Assembly: GCA_012295275.1 (NCBI GenBank)
Contig: CM022673.1
Span: 265,001 to 329,000 of the forward strand
Direction of reading: 5' to 3'
Length of the DNA stretch: 64,000 nucleotides
Source: Chrysomallon squamiferum
Taxonomy: Eukaryota > Mollusca > Gastropoda > Neomphalida > Peltospiridae
The notes beneath the pieces are model-generated. The model searched no databases. It was not told where the DNA came from and worked only from the letters and a program-made list of their open reading frames with translations. A program made the translations under genes and the position numbers. Positions 1 to 40,500 of this stretch are shown piece by piece. The stretch's first letter is position 1, and every line of letters starts with the position of its first letter.

Positions 1-192
1 AGACACATAAGTGTATATTTATGTATAAAATTAATACATTAATTAGTATTTACTGTCAAATTTCTCAACCAAAATAGCGAAATAACAACCATAATACACT
101 CCCACATAGGCTACCAGGAACATACATATCAGTATCACTGATATTAATTCTTAAATAATATTTCATTAATCGGATGTATAATTATATCAGTT

Positions 193-196
<4 letters not shown>

Positions 197-268
<72 letters not shown>

Positions 269-273
269 GAGAG
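197..273. repeat. (GA)n microsatellite with GACA variants
   Basis: About 30 GA dinucleotides run without break and pass into a few GACA units at the right end. It lies outside any gene I can recognise. Confidence 0.95.
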
Positions 274-1139
274 TATTGGGGGGGATATAGCCGTCATATA
301 ACAACAGTCACCTTTTCTCCATGAAGTAATGAGGTTTTGCGTTACTTTACATATATCGTTCATATCTGCGCTAAAGGATTTTGGATGCAGAAATTTGACA
401 GTAACTACTAATTAGATGTTTTACAGTTGAATGTAATAGGAGAGAGAGAATTTCGTCTGAAATTACAGTCAAACTTGTTAGAACTACATCAATATCTTTT
501 GATAATTATAAATATCTTGATAATTATAAATATATTATAATATATAAAGAAAGCAGAGACACAAACATATTCATCTTTCATATTCTGAAAAATATATCAG
601 TTAGCAAAAATTCTATTTGGATGGAACCTAAGTTAAGAACTTTTCAAATTAAATGTATTTTATTAAAAAAAAAAAAATTGTATGCTGTAAAACTGCAGAT
701 ATATTATACCTATGTGAATCTTTAATGAAAAATAGAAATGGTGTAAATATGTTTTGTTTAATTTCTAATTTTGCATCTTTAGTACTAATAAAGTATGACA
801 AGATTTTTCCCTTTTATAAGACATCATTTGTATAGATAAAAGTTTACATTTCCATGTTGAATCTGATGTGATGGTTTTTTATTTTTTTTATTTTTTATCA
901 AACTTTATTACTATAACTTGAAAATACTGTTTTTCTCTCTATAAATACTAAAGTTTATAAAACCCCACAAAATCTCTCTGGATGGAAATCATTTCAGTAT
1001 AAATTTCCCAAAATGCATAAAATTATCTACGTATTTTATATTATATGTTTCTCAAAAATGTTTAATTTCTAAGAAAACTTGCCTTTTTTTAATTTTTAAA
1101 ATTTCTTAGTTAGAGAGTATTTCTAAAATAATTAAATGA

Positions 1140-1170
<31 letters not shown>

Positions 1171-2283
1171 TTTTCTGATCTCAAATAACAAACAAGTTTT
1201 TTTAATTTTAAATAAATACTTTATAAACAACAAATTAAAAAACACAAAAAAAATTTAAAATTAAAATAATATTTCTTTATCACAGAAACAAATAATACAT
1301 ATAATATTATACATACATATTTGTTTATTTTTTTATATATTAAACTTGAAACAGGAATGTTAATGCAGATATGTCAAAATTATACATTAATAATGTTGTA
1401 AAATTAGTTCTGTATGCTATGAATGTCTTTGAATTACATTGACAATTATTATTAAACTTTAGAACAAACACTTTATAATCATTACTGAATATCATCACCA
1501 CGTAAATGTTAAATATGGACGGATTGCTTGTTAATACAACAGTTGTATAGAAACACACAAACACACAAAATTAATAAAAATAATTAAAAACAAAATTAAT
1601 TCTACACGCTGTTGAAATTATTTTTAGGAAAAATAAATGTTATAAAATTATCAAAATTTTATCCACTGAAACTAAAAGTAGCAAAACAATTTCTTCAGAG
1701 AATAAAACTTAACATTAAGATTATGAATAAAATTAAAACACACTCAAATTGTCATTGTAAAGAATAAAAACAAAACTTGCACATGATGAATGATGATTCT
1801 ACAATTACATGACAATTTGACTAGAGTTTTTTGTGATTCAGACAACTTCATCTGCCTGTTGTAATAACATATTAATTTATGTTCTTTATACCATCAAGTC
1901 CCAAAGAAGATGTTTTAAAATACACCTGTTAATAATGGCATAATGTCAGTGCCTACCAAAGAATTCTTTTTATTGTCGTCTACCAAAAATGTTTTCTAAC
2001 TAGAATAACCAAGTATCCTTTTGTTCAGTGAGTTTACAAAACATTTCCGATAAAAGAATATTTTCTGTTAGCAATAACTGAAGAACTACATTAACTGAAT
2101 CTAGTGAAGTAATTTTGTACCAATATCTACTGAAGAATGGTTTTACCAGTAAAGACATTTCAAACTAACACTTGGTTAAGGACTATCAAAGAAAAATTTC
2201 TACTAGGATTTACCAAAGAAGCTGTTTAACAGTGCTTAATTATTTGTGTTTCCAAGGAAACCTTTCAACCTGCTTTCAAGCCT

Positions 2284-2635
2284 TTTTACCTAATCAAAGA
2301 AATCTTTTTACCATTATCTATCAAACAAGTCTTTTTACCATCATCTATCAAACAAGTATTTTTACCATCATCTATCAAACAAGTCTTTTAACCTTCATCT
2401 ATCAAACAAGTCCTTTAACCTTCATCTATCAAACAAGTCTTTTAACCTTCATCTATTCGAGAAATCCTTTTCCAAACATCAGCATCTATCATTCATTTTA
2501 CCAGCATCTATCAAAGAAATTCTTTTTATAAATATATATATATCAAAGAAACCTTTTTATAAGCTTCTATCAAAGAAACCATTTTACCAGCATCTATCAA
2601 AGAAACCATTTTACCAGCATCTATCAAAGACTTTT
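2284..2635. repeat. 27-bp minisatellite
   Basis: Units of about 27 bp share the core ATCTATCAAACAAG followed by a T-rich run and ACC. Six near-perfect units lie at about 2311-2470. More diverged units with the core ATCTATCAAAGAAA run to about 2635, and weaker traces lie to the left. Because the unit is a multiple of three and lacks stops in one frame, it gives a false 119-codon frame with a repeating YQTS pattern. It probably lies beyond the 3' end of KIF17. Confidence 0.9.
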
Positions 2636-3560
2636 TAGAAAATCACAGTAAATTATAACATACTCTTGAAAGGTTATGGCACATATTACAGCAGTGTATA
2701 GCATTTTTATGTGATTTATCACAATTGAATATGCTGATTATTCTAATTATCTGTTTTTGATTTCTTATAGTCAGTGGAATGTAATTTTGTATACAGATTC
2801 ATAAAAATGTTTTTAAAAAAATGTGGAAAATCGAGATAAGAAAAGAATATGGCGAATAAATATTTAAAATTTCCAAAACCAGATACAATGTAATTCATAT
2901 GATAGAAAAACAACAACAACTACTATAACAACAACATTGCACATTCCAGAAAATGACACAGAACATGTGAAATGTTAAATAAACACACCAGACATTATCA
3001 CATTTATCATTAATATAATATACATAGCAACAAACAAACATTTGATTTTAAATAGGATATAAATTCAGTTTGGACAATTGTATATTAATAATTTCAATAT
3101 TTATGTTTGATCATTAAACTATATTCTAGCACTGTTAATAATTTTTTTTTTAAAATAACATGAAAAATTATACTTTATATTGAAATTACTTATTAATATA
3201 AAAATAAATGCAAGAAAATAAAGTAAAGAAACAATTATTTAATTTTTGAAGAAAAAAATGTTCTCAACTTATGTGAAGTAAAAATAAAATTTTAACAATA
3301 AATTTTAATACTGTTGTAAATACAATAAATAAATAATTATTATTTCCAAATCAAAATGAATCTCTCATGTAAGTTTGATAATGTGTTTGACAAACAGTGT
3401 AATACTGACAATAATATACCAGTAAACATTTAGTGTAACTGACAATAAATTCTAAGAAAGACAAATAATTTGCTGAAAAAAAAAGAAGTAATCCCAAGTA
3501 AACTTTTAAAAATTAAAAAGATAATAATAATAATTAATAATATTACATAAAAAAATTCTA

Positions 3561-3594
<34 letters not shown>

Positions 3595-4278
3595 TATTTA
3601 TAAAATAAAAAATAATAGTCCATAAACAGAAAGTTTTGTTAATTCCTTCATAAAACGCAACCATGACCCAGTCTTTCTATACATTTTGTATATATGTTTA
3701 AAAAAAACCACTTGACCCTCCATTTAATGAACTTTTGTTTTGGCAAATTTCATAAAATGAGGACAAACTATGGGAAATACACAAATATTCTTGAATCTGT
3801 TGAAATCTGGACCCATACTATGCCTGCTCTGATCTTTATCTTAGAATATGCCAGACATTTTTAAATTATCCTAATTATATTCTGCAATTAGGGAAATTAT
3901 TATAGTCCCTCACATTATAAATAAATAATCAGAAATGTGGAAATAATTAGGAGCCAAGATACTGAGATGCTGTGTGATAAAAGTATAAATTTTCATTAAT
4001 TTCTTTTTCATTTTTTTTTTTTTTGTTTTCAATTCTCAAAATAGAGATTTGTATATTTTTAAACAATAAGAAAACATACCAGTGAAAATAAAATTCAAAT
4101 AACATCCACAGAAATTAACTACTGGAAGGATTAAAATTTCTGAGCTGCTATGGACAACTTAAGATTTTCTTCTTCTGAACAGCAACATCTGAAGCTTAAA
4201 CAGAAAGTCAAATTCTGTGCCAAACATTACATGTGAACCTCAACAGCTTAATTTATATTTAAACAAAACAATGTCTTT

Positions 4279-4482
4279 GACTGAGATTTCAGTCATGTTA
4301 GAATCAAAAGTATTTTATTTGATAACAAAGTTGCACTCACACAATTAACTAAATATTTCTTGACTGAGGTTTTAGTCACTTTACAGATAAAAGTATCGTC
4401 TGACAACACAGTAAATCTTAAAAATAATAAAAATAATAAAAATAATAAAAATCCATAATATTCTTTGACTGAGCTTTTAGTC
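4279..4482. repeat. Three spaced copies of a short hairpin motif
   Basis: GACTGAGATTTCAGTC occurs at 4279-4294, a one-arm variant at 4362-4377 and another at 4467-4482. Each has arms GACTGA and TCAGTC or TTAGTC. The flanks (TCACTTTAC after copies two and three) are also shared, so this is a degenerate spaced repeat. It sits 230-440 bases past the KIF17 stop codon, possibly inside its 3' untranslated region. Confidence 0.6.
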
Positions 4483-4543
4483 ACTTTACTGTTAAAAATA
4501 ATGATAGTAAAATTAAAACCTTTCAGTCTTAAATAATAATAAT

Positions 4544-4585
<42 letters not shown>

Positions 4586-4714
4586 CATAATAATAACAGT
4601 AATAAGTACTGTAATGTTAATTTTTTGAGATTTCTGTTGCTTAACACACACACAAGCAGGCTGAGGAGACACATGATATAATACTTTTAAACAAAATTAT
4701 GCTAAAAAAAAATC

Positions 4715-17892
<13,178 letters not shown>

Positions 17893-19921
17893 TTTTGCTA
17901 AAACCAAAATTAAAGTTAGAAGATTTTTTTTTCTTCTTTTAATAACATAATGATAATTACAAATATAAATATAAGATCCATTTACAGTATTAAAATTATA
18001 TTAAAAAATACAAATGAAATTGCATGATTTTATTTTAACATAATATAAAAAAGATTAAATTTTTCTATGTAATATTTTGGTACATAATTTATGAAAATCC
18101 AACTATTATTTTGGAACTGTTAAGTTAAGCTATATAATACAGAAAAAGAAAACATCAATGAAATTTGTTATATAATTAGGTTACCTGTTTGAAATAAAAA
18201 ACGAATGCAATTCGCTGTGTAAAATAGGTTTATTTTCATTTTTTATTAAATACTTTTATTATTATTATTCATATATCCCTCGCAAAAATCATTACATGTT
18301 CACATTGTAATACTAATAGTAATACTATTACTATAACAATAAGACGCTTATTAAGAGGAAGAATATCACACACATACACACATAAATGTGAAAAATACGT
18401 TTGCAACAATCAAGAATATCAAACTAAAATATCACTTTCTCATGAATAAATTCTGATAATAAATTACCGGAAATTTTTTCAATTATTAAAATATCGAAAA
18501 TGTAATATGGGAACAGTATTTGACAGTTGTCTTGGGAACGTATAAACTAAACGAAACATTAAATATTGATTTCAAAATACCTTTAAACAGTTATCTCTTA
18601 TTGAAGACGCCAGACAAACGTTATTATTTTAACAATACAAAGTTTTAGTCAATAGAAACACATGTCTGCGAAGATGCAGTGGTCCATTAATTCCTCAAAA
18701 AATTAAACATCAATCATCATCAACATCTCCAAACACCACCAAACTGGAATCCTTAACTTTTCTCTCATAAAAGATACGCTTCCTGAGACGATAAAAGAAA
18801 CGTTGTAGAACCAGTGTATGTATATTTCAAAGACTCTCTAAACAACTAAACTTATTTGGATTCCTCATCCATAACAAACATATTAATCGCTATAATTTTC
18901 ATCTATCGCTCTAAATTATTTTATAATATTTGGATAACTAGCCAGTATCAATTTAATAATGAATTGTAAATCCATATGAATATGTAGTGTTTACTATATG
19001 CTATAAGTTTTATAACTGCACTCATTTCTCATTTCATTACTCAGTCGGCTGAGTCGGTAATTAAATAAAAGTATAATTACGAAATTGACATAATTTATTT
19101 TACTAACATGTTCTGTATTTAAATATTATTATTAGGAACTTATGCCTTTAACTTAATCTGTATGTCCCTAATCCAGGTGATTTTATTAATGTACAGATCT
19201 TTAAAAAAGGATAGTACTTTTCCAAATCTAAGTTTGAAATCCCACCTTTTTTTTCTTTTTTTCCCCTTAAATTTCATTTGTATCACGTTAGTAGCACAGT
19301 ATCGCATAGACCGTAAAATACAGAACAACCCACAAGTTATATATCAAACATGTAATTTTCATGCAAATTTATTTTTCTTTTATTCATATAGATTGTACGT
19401 TGTAACGTACAAACATATAATTTATGTTTAAAAGTTCGATTTCTTAAAAATAAGATTTGTTCTTTCTCTCTTATTTGAGAGTAACTAATTACACCAATAT
19501 ACATACAAACAGCCGTATACACATACATACACATATATTATATACACGCATATATATGCATATATGTATTTTTAAAATAATAACATAACAAGTGCCTTTG
19601 AAAAAAAATTTGTCTGAAAGAAAATTAATATATGTTGAAATAAGATAACTGTTATATATTTGAACTGAAAATAAAAAATCAAATGACCATTTACATTCCT
19701 TTCCTTTTTCTTAACATTTTAAAATGTCAATGGTTTAACATTAATATATAATACTAATATATTAAGGATATAATTTTAAGAGAAAAAAAAAAATCAGTAA
19801 AACGACAATTATTTTGTAAAACTGACAGTTAATTTTGGAGCTTATAATTGGATCTATTCCTAGTGGGCACTCTCTCCGATGCTCCTTAAAATAAAGCGGA
19901 AATATTTCACAACAAGCAATC
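17893..19921. other. Divergent intergenic region, KIF17 to PSMD2
   Basis: About 2.0 kb separates the KIF17 and PSMD2 start codons, which point away from each other. Promoters and 5' untranslated exons of both should lie here. I see no clear TATA box or RFX X-box. An alternating TATA/GCATATATGCATATATG palindromic patch lies near 19545-19570. Open frames here are short and unlike known proteins. Confidence 0.65.
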
Positions 19922-33414
<13,493 letters not shown>

Positions 33415-33715
33415 AACAGTGAATATTCTGGGATGTTTGAAAGTATTATGGTACAGACAGGAATGGCAGATGGCTGTTATCAAAGACTTTTTGTGTTTTA
33501 ACTTCTGTATGTGAAAACTGCAACCATGCTGCAATAGAGAGAGTTTCATTATGAGACATTACTGAATTGTGTTTAAATATCCAGTCAAACAGCTGAATGA
33601 AATAGTTAAATACAAAATGTTTAAATCTATAAATGAAAAACAAATGTAGACATTGAAACATTCATTATCAGTTGTCCTTGCTGCAGTTTGGAGTTAGGTT
33701 TCAGGAAAGATTAAT

Positions 33716-33791
33716 AATAAAATTCATTCAAGTATCATGCAAGTTTTATAAAACAGTTAAGATATTTAAGAATTTTTTTTTTTATAATAAA
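33716..33791 (+). terminator. PSMD2: Probable PSMD2 polyadenylation signals
   Basis: AATAAA occurs at 33716-33721 and 33786-33791, about 300-375 bases after the PSMD2 stop codon. A TTGTTGGATG/T-rich stretch follows the second. In such AT-rich DNA the hexamer is common by chance, so the actual cleavage site is uncertain. Confidence 0.4.
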
Positions 33792-34536
33792 TGAGCTAAT
33801 GTTAAAGCAATACTTGTTGGATGTTTTCTTTAATTTTAAGTTCGTGGGATGACTTAGTTTGAATTTAGTGTAAACAGTACACACTTAAAACAAAATGAAA
33901 TGATTCAATTTTTTTTTTTTTAAACTGCCTCTTGACAAATATAACATTGACAACTGGTTTGTTTTCAGTATACTGAGGCATACTTAACTGTACTTTCACA
34001 TTCATACTTTTTGCTGACATAGTTAAATCAAGATATTTATTAAAAAAAACTGAAACAAAAAAAGTTTTGTTTTGCTTTCTGGGGATAATTTATGCTGATA
34101 TTATTTAAGACATGCAGTGTATAATGTATTTCTCAAAATACATTGAAATTATTTGATTATTTACTTGCATTCACTGTTATTGTGTGTTTTTCAAAAAATT
34201 GGGGAGAATGTGCAGCTTGTTTTCAAATTTCATGACTGTTCTAAAAAAGAAAAACTGTTAAAGGGGTTACATTAAATTACTGATTAATAATGTCAACTTC
34301 ATTAAACCCATTTATCTCATCAGTATTTTATTTTACAAATCATCAAATTAATCATAAAAATGAAATAGAAAAACAAACCAATCATACTAAAATAAAATTT
34401 ATTTGGTGACCCGCACCTATTTTTATAACAGTAAAATAAAATTTTATAAAAAAATTTCTTGCACCACTGAAACAGACAAAATGATGATAAACATTTTTTT
34501 TAAAATGTACATTTTACAGTTGAATACTTGATAAAG

Positions 34537-34561
34537 TGTGTGTGTGTGTGTGTGTGTGTGT
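34537..34561. repeat. (TG)n microsatellite
   Basis: About 12 perfect GT dinucleotides in the intergenic region after PSMD2. Confidence 0.95.
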
Positions 34562-36419
34562 AATAATAAAAGTGTTGATGAATCTATTACATTTGATAAT
34601 GGTGTTAATCTAATCTTTTCATGTTAATGATTTATTCAGGTTCCCTACTGGTGAATTTCTGAAAGCCTTATTAAATATTTAAAAGCAAAATATAAAATAT
34701 TTTAAAATTACCCTTCAGTGTAAATGAAAGTAAAAATAGGTATCACTTTTCATTTAAAAAGCAATATTTTAAAGCAATAACAAAATTTAAATACACACTT
34801 TTGGCCATTGCTTTTAAACTATTCAAGTGAAAGATACAAACAATTTATTATTTAATCTGTACAAAAAAAAAAAAAAAAAAAAAAAACAACACCAGTATTC
34901 AGTAAAGCAAAAATCTTTGGTTTGATAATTCAATGTTGTTAATATGACTTAATTTACAGTTTCAATTTGAAGTATGTTTTAAAAAAAATCATTAGTATGA
35001 TATATATATATATAAACAGTATTTTATTTTTTCATCCTCTTCCAATGCAGACATTGAAATTACGAATAATTTACAGAGATTTCTTGTACATTATTTTGGT
35101 TTCATTCACACAGTGCACAAATATATTATTCATCAAACAAGTTTACAATGAATTATTTCATGCAAAATTTATGTTATCTGTTTAAAGAAACAAGAAATAT
35201 TTTTAATGTTCATTAAATATTAAGAAATAAATAGCAGTTAACAAATTTCAATTAGACACAAATTGTAAAATTAATTTTTCATACAATATTTAATCTATAT
35301 CTTTTTAAATTATAAATGGGGGGGGAATCTTATTTATTATCATCATTTTATTTTTTTTAAATTATGTATATTAAATTATATATTATTTAAATAAAGTGCA
35401 TATACTTTCCAATTTGATTATTGATGAATCAGTTATTATAAATACTTATTAATAAATATGTTTTAATATTAATGGTTATTTGGCAGTTTAATAAAGTGGT
35501 ATTTTTCAAGCTTTAAACACAGACTCTATCAGACTCTATTAATTATTCTGTAAAATTACTGCCATTAAAAGTAATATCTTGAAGTGTTCATTTATACATC
35601 TTAAAGTAAATACATACAAATATGTGATGTGTGTAAAACCAAACAGATATTTTGTAAAAATTAGATTTCAGATGACAAAAAAATAATTGTTATTTTACCA
35701 AGATAATCAAAGCTAAATGCTGGGAATAATGTGTGTCACTCATATCTATATACATAAACATAACAATTGAACAAAAACAACACTACTTTAACATCTATGT
35801 AGAAAGGGCTATATCTTACACTGTAAATACATTTTTTTTCAAGAAAACATTGAACCTGTGTTTAATAATTTTGTTTTCATTTCTTCCAAAAAAAAAACAA
35901 GTACAAAAATTGATTAGATATCACAGTTTCTTACCTCATTTGAAAAAATAAAAAATAAAAAAATAAAAATAAACAAAAAATAAAAACAACTAACCCTCAC
36001 ATTCTGATTATTTCTGCAAGGATTACAAGACTTTTATATTAGGAATACAATACATAATTTCACGAAACTTGCTTCTTCAAACTGGAGAAATAAGCTATCA
36101 AATAAATATGGCTGAATAATAAAAGTTATAATTCTTTCAACAAAAGCATATTTTTCTGGGATATGTTTTTAAAATGCTTCAATAATTGATTCAAAAGAAA
36201 AATGGTTTTCTGAAATATTATTTTAAACAACAAAATGTTTTTGGAATTCTTTCAACAACATCTACTAATGAAAGACAATTGTCAACAAAAGCCAACAAAA
36301 TATTCATTGCTATTTATGACATAGAGTTTTATATCTAATCTATAAGAATCAATGTCTTTGAAAGAGTGGCATATGAAATACTTGAGTTCATTTGCCAACA
36401 AGTGAATTCTATGTATGCA

Positions 36420-37240
36420 GATCCATCATGACTGATGCTGAAGAGCTATTATTCAAGCAAAATTATGCAGAATGAGACCGCATATGACTATCTATATACA
36501 ATCCTGATATAGATACAATCACTGAGACTACGAAAACCAACACAATGACAACCAAAGTAAGAAGGCTCACGGATGCCTTTATTGTTGAGTCAAAGGCCAC
36601 CAATATGCCAGCCTATTACAAGAATGGTACACTCACAGCACAATGCCAAATTTCAGGGTGTTTAATGATGAAAAATCACCAAAAAATTTTTTCCAGTCAA
36701 GACCACAGATCACCAGTAAGAATGGTCAGAGATGTCTACACCCACATTTTCAAGTGGTGGCAGGTATGAAAAAAATAAATGGGTGATTTTTGGACATCCA
36801 CACAATTTTCTGTGATGGGAAACTTGTTTTCATTCAGAGGAAAAATGGTATTTATACTGTTAATAAAATTGCCTTGGTACTAAAGCCTGAATAAAGCAAT
36901 ATAATAGTGTTGAGACAATTTTTGTAGGACTCAAAAAGGCATAGAAATTACAGTGTATATTGTGGTCGGACTTTGAGAGAAGCAGCACTGCAGCAGTTGA
37001 ATATCAGTGGAAAGCACCCATGAAATGATGTCTGCATTCATGGAAACGGCCAGAAATCACACTGGGAATATGTCAGGACAAAACGACCCTTATGACTTTT
37101 GAAGTCTATGATTTTAATATGCCAAAATATTTTTAGTGAGCTTGGGAACAGAACTACTGTCATGAAATATTCAAAATAGTTAAGTTGTTTGAAATTTGAA
37201 AACCCTAGGTCAGTGTATGAAGAAATGCCAGATAACAAAA
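36420..37240. other. Broken coding-like patch, possibly an old transposon remnant
   Basis: This stretch is less AT-rich than its surroundings and codon-like over several hundred bases. One frame gives 74 aa at 36545-36769. Other frames nearby include LREAALQQLNISGKHP (about 36972-37019, then a stop) and an alanine/threonine-rich continuation in a different frame. It is interrupted by stops and frame changes. The look is that of a decayed transposable-element coding region, but I could not assign a family with confidence. Confidence 0.3.
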
Positions 37241-37550
37241 AAATTGATTTAGTTTTTATTTCAGTTTGTCAAAAAAACTGTCAAATATTTCATGTGTCAC
37301 TCTTCTAAAGCCTTTGATACTTACAGATTAATATAAAACTAACAGCAATTAGAATGAATATAAACATTACTTTAGTCATTCTGAACAACTTGTCAGCTCT
37401 TGTTAGATCTTAGTGGGTCCCCTTTAAACTTTGTAAATGTATTCTTCAGCAATATAATGGTGTTCCAGGGGATTTTGAAAAATAGAATATACTTTTTTGA
37501 GGTTCCTTCAGCAAGGTCTATCAGAATATTATTTTAAACATAATACACTT

Positions 37551-40500
37551 TCATGATAATTTTTTCAACAGTTGCATGGTTTTTCTGGCCTTCATTTTCA
37601 CTTTATCATTAATCTCTTCTTGACTACAGTGTTTGTCTACTGCTGATAACAGCTTCTTCAAATCAGAATGACAGTCTGTGAAAGTGCACAAATTCTGAAT
37701 GATCTTCAGGCAGATGAGAATGTCATCATTTCCTGTAATATCTTTTTCAAGAATGTTTGCAAGTATTTGCATAATGTCCTCTTCTAAAATCTGTTTAATG
37801 CAAAAAAAGATAGCTACCAATAATAAAATAAAAATATCTTATTAAATGTAATTTGTTGATAAAAAATATTTGAAAAACAATAGTAATAAAACTGCTTTAA
37901 AAAATGTAATTATGTAGCACACATTTATTAGCTATTTTTTAGTAAATAAATGGTACACTGTATCAGACTAGTATTCTTTGTTTTTGTTGGATACTACCAA
38001 TGCAGTCCTCAATGGTATAAAATAAATAAAAATTATTAATTGGTCTTGTGTGCAATATGTATTTTATTCTTTTAGTTAGATCATGTGTTTTATAGATAAA
38101 AATTTTAAAATATTTTAATCAGACATACTTAAGTTCTTTTTTCTGAAAAGTGAAGAAATTAATAAATAACAATAATAAAATGACTAACAATGTAAAATTT
38201 TTAAAATAATTAGTATGTACAAGCCATAACATATATCAACAGAACCTGTATGTTGTTTTGAATATCTGAATTTTCTATAAAGTGCTAGGAATTAAAAAAA
38301 TACTAATAATAAAATGCCTGAAAATGTTAAACAAAAACTGCACATCCAAGACCACTCAATACACTAGGTTATACATCTTAATGGTCTTACCTGAAGAATT
38401 TGATTGGATTCTAGGCTAAATGAACTGAAAGCCAAAAGAAGTTGATGAAGGGTTAACTTCACATTGAACTGGCCCTGGAATATGTAATTATTCCTCTTGT
38501 CCATTGCAACCTTTTTCAGCCATGATGTAATGAGACCAAGAGTTTCTTAAAAATAATTATAGTAAAATAATTATTTGAATTTGATCCTTTTCATCAAAAA
38601 CAATTAAAATATTTGTAATATAGAGGAAATTAGAAACACATAAGATAATTTGTTTTAGAATAAAACAATATACTTAAATAGATAAAAACAACAACCTCAG
38701 CCATGTGTAATGATGTCATTTCCTACAAGGAAATATGGAATAATCCATAAAGGAATGAGCTGGATCATTATAATCTTATTGCTTGAGTTTGTCCAAAACA
38801 CTTTTACATCAGAAAACCTAAAATCTTGGCATAGAGGCATCCAGATAACTTGTTATTTTATTGCAATTTTCTGTTGTAAAGCCTATTACGTGTAAATAAA
38901 ACAACTTAGGAGGGCAAAGCATCTATTTTGGCTATTTGTTCATTCTGTCAAAGAGCAGAAAATGTTGTATTGTATTGATGTATTTCCTGTTATATGTGAC
39001 AAAATGCAATTTGAGACTGTTTTATGATTGAACAGTTAATCAAACTTACTATCAGAATGAAACACTGAAAAATCATTGGGATCATTTTCACTAATCTCCA
39101 AAAGGCTTATCATCACCTCAAGTCCACCATATTTCAGGATCTAAATGATAAAAATAAAAATGGAATGCTAAAATTTAATAAAAAGAAATTAAAAATATTT
39201 GAAGTCCAACTTCAAAGTATTCCCCTGTACATAGATTTTTTAATTTTTAATAAATATCTTTCTGTTATGATGAAGATTTTTCTTTTGCATAACATGGATT
39301 GGTAATAAAAAAGTATAATGTAACACAGTTACAGTATATCATACAAATGTACAAAATAAAAGTTAAAGTTAAGCATATGGCAGAACTTTTTATTCTCACT
39401 GAACAATCAGTATGAATTGTTTTAAATATTTAATGATTTTATAACATCTGGCTTCTCTTTGAGTATTACAGTCTTCACTTTATGTCTGGTATTTGTATTT
39501 ATTTATATTTTGATATTAAAAAGCATTTTCATATTATTCCAGTTACTGTCTTTTCAAATTTTGAAGAAAAAATGTAAAATATATTCTGTGGCCAGCTGTT
39601 CTGAAGTCAACAATTTAATAATAAAATCAAAATTAAAATTCATGTTCATATTTTTGGGCTTTGATTGAATTTATGATGTCATCTTTGCTCAGTTGTGATA
39701 GTGCTACAGCCTTCAATTTCATTCAGCTGGCAGCAATCATATTACTCAAACCTTTGCCAGAATGGCATATAATCTGCATGCTCATTAGAACTAATAAATG
39801 TTTACAAAACATATTATTACCATGAATATTAATGATTATTTTTAATTTAAAAAAAAAAAATGAAATTATGACAGTAACTTGTAGTAAAAGAAAAACCCCA
39901 AAACAATAATGATAATGTGAAAAATGATGTTTATTTATGTATAAAACAAATTGATATTGCACAATGAAAACAGTTTTACCTTTTCTTGACTAAATTCATG
40001 CAAAGCAATCATATTAATTAGCTTTTTCATATGATTTAAAGGTAATGAAACATCAAATTCACCAATAGTTTCAGTGTGGACATGACTCTCTATAGTACTG
40101 GCTTTTACAATCCATTTCAGCAACAAAGATTCCACATCTTTAAAATAAAAAAATATAAATAATTTATTTTAAAAATGTGACCTGGAAATAAAACAAAAAT
40201 GTTTAATTTTTATGTTTTTTATTATTTAAAAACAAAATATAGGATTTAATACTATTTTTTTTTTTTACATTATGTGTTGGTTAATATATTTCTTACTAAA
40301 GTATTAAAGGAAGTCATTTAAATTTTCTTATTTTTAGCAGTAATACTACTTACTGATTGTCAGATTTCTTGGAATGTCTAAGGGCTTAGTAAAAGAAAAT
40401 GTTTTCCCAACTTTGTGGAATAATTGCCTAAGTTTGTCAAATGAATCTGATAAAAACTGAAAAAAAACAACCAATAAATAATAATTAAAAAAAACATAAA

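Larger units (their letters stand above)
1..4714. other. Non-coding region downstream of KIF17
   Basis: No exon with splice sites and a recognisable protein was found on either strand. The stretch is very AT-rich and holds a (GA)n tract, a (TG)n tract near 1140-1167, a 27-bp minisatellite near 2284-2635, (AAT)n tracts near 3560-3593 and 4540-4585, and three spaced copies of a small hairpin motif at 4279-4482. The last few hundred bases before 4715 are probably the 3' untranslated region of KIF17, which is read leftward into this region. Short open frames here come from repeats or chance. Confidence 0.7.
33415..37550. other. Convergent intergenic region, PSMD2 to CARD-STAND gene
   Basis: Both flanking genes read into this 4.1 kb, so their 3' untranslated regions lie here. 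For PSMD2 the first AATAAA signals are at 33716 and 33786. The rest is AT-rich with a (TG)n tract near 34537-34561, poly(A) near 34864-34886 and a less AT-rich, broken coding-like patch at about 36420-37240. No intact gene was seen. Confidence 0.7.

Noticed and set aside
2172-2531. 119-codon frame with repeated YQTS motifs
   Set aside because: It is produced by the 27-bp minisatellite; there is no splice support and no known domain.
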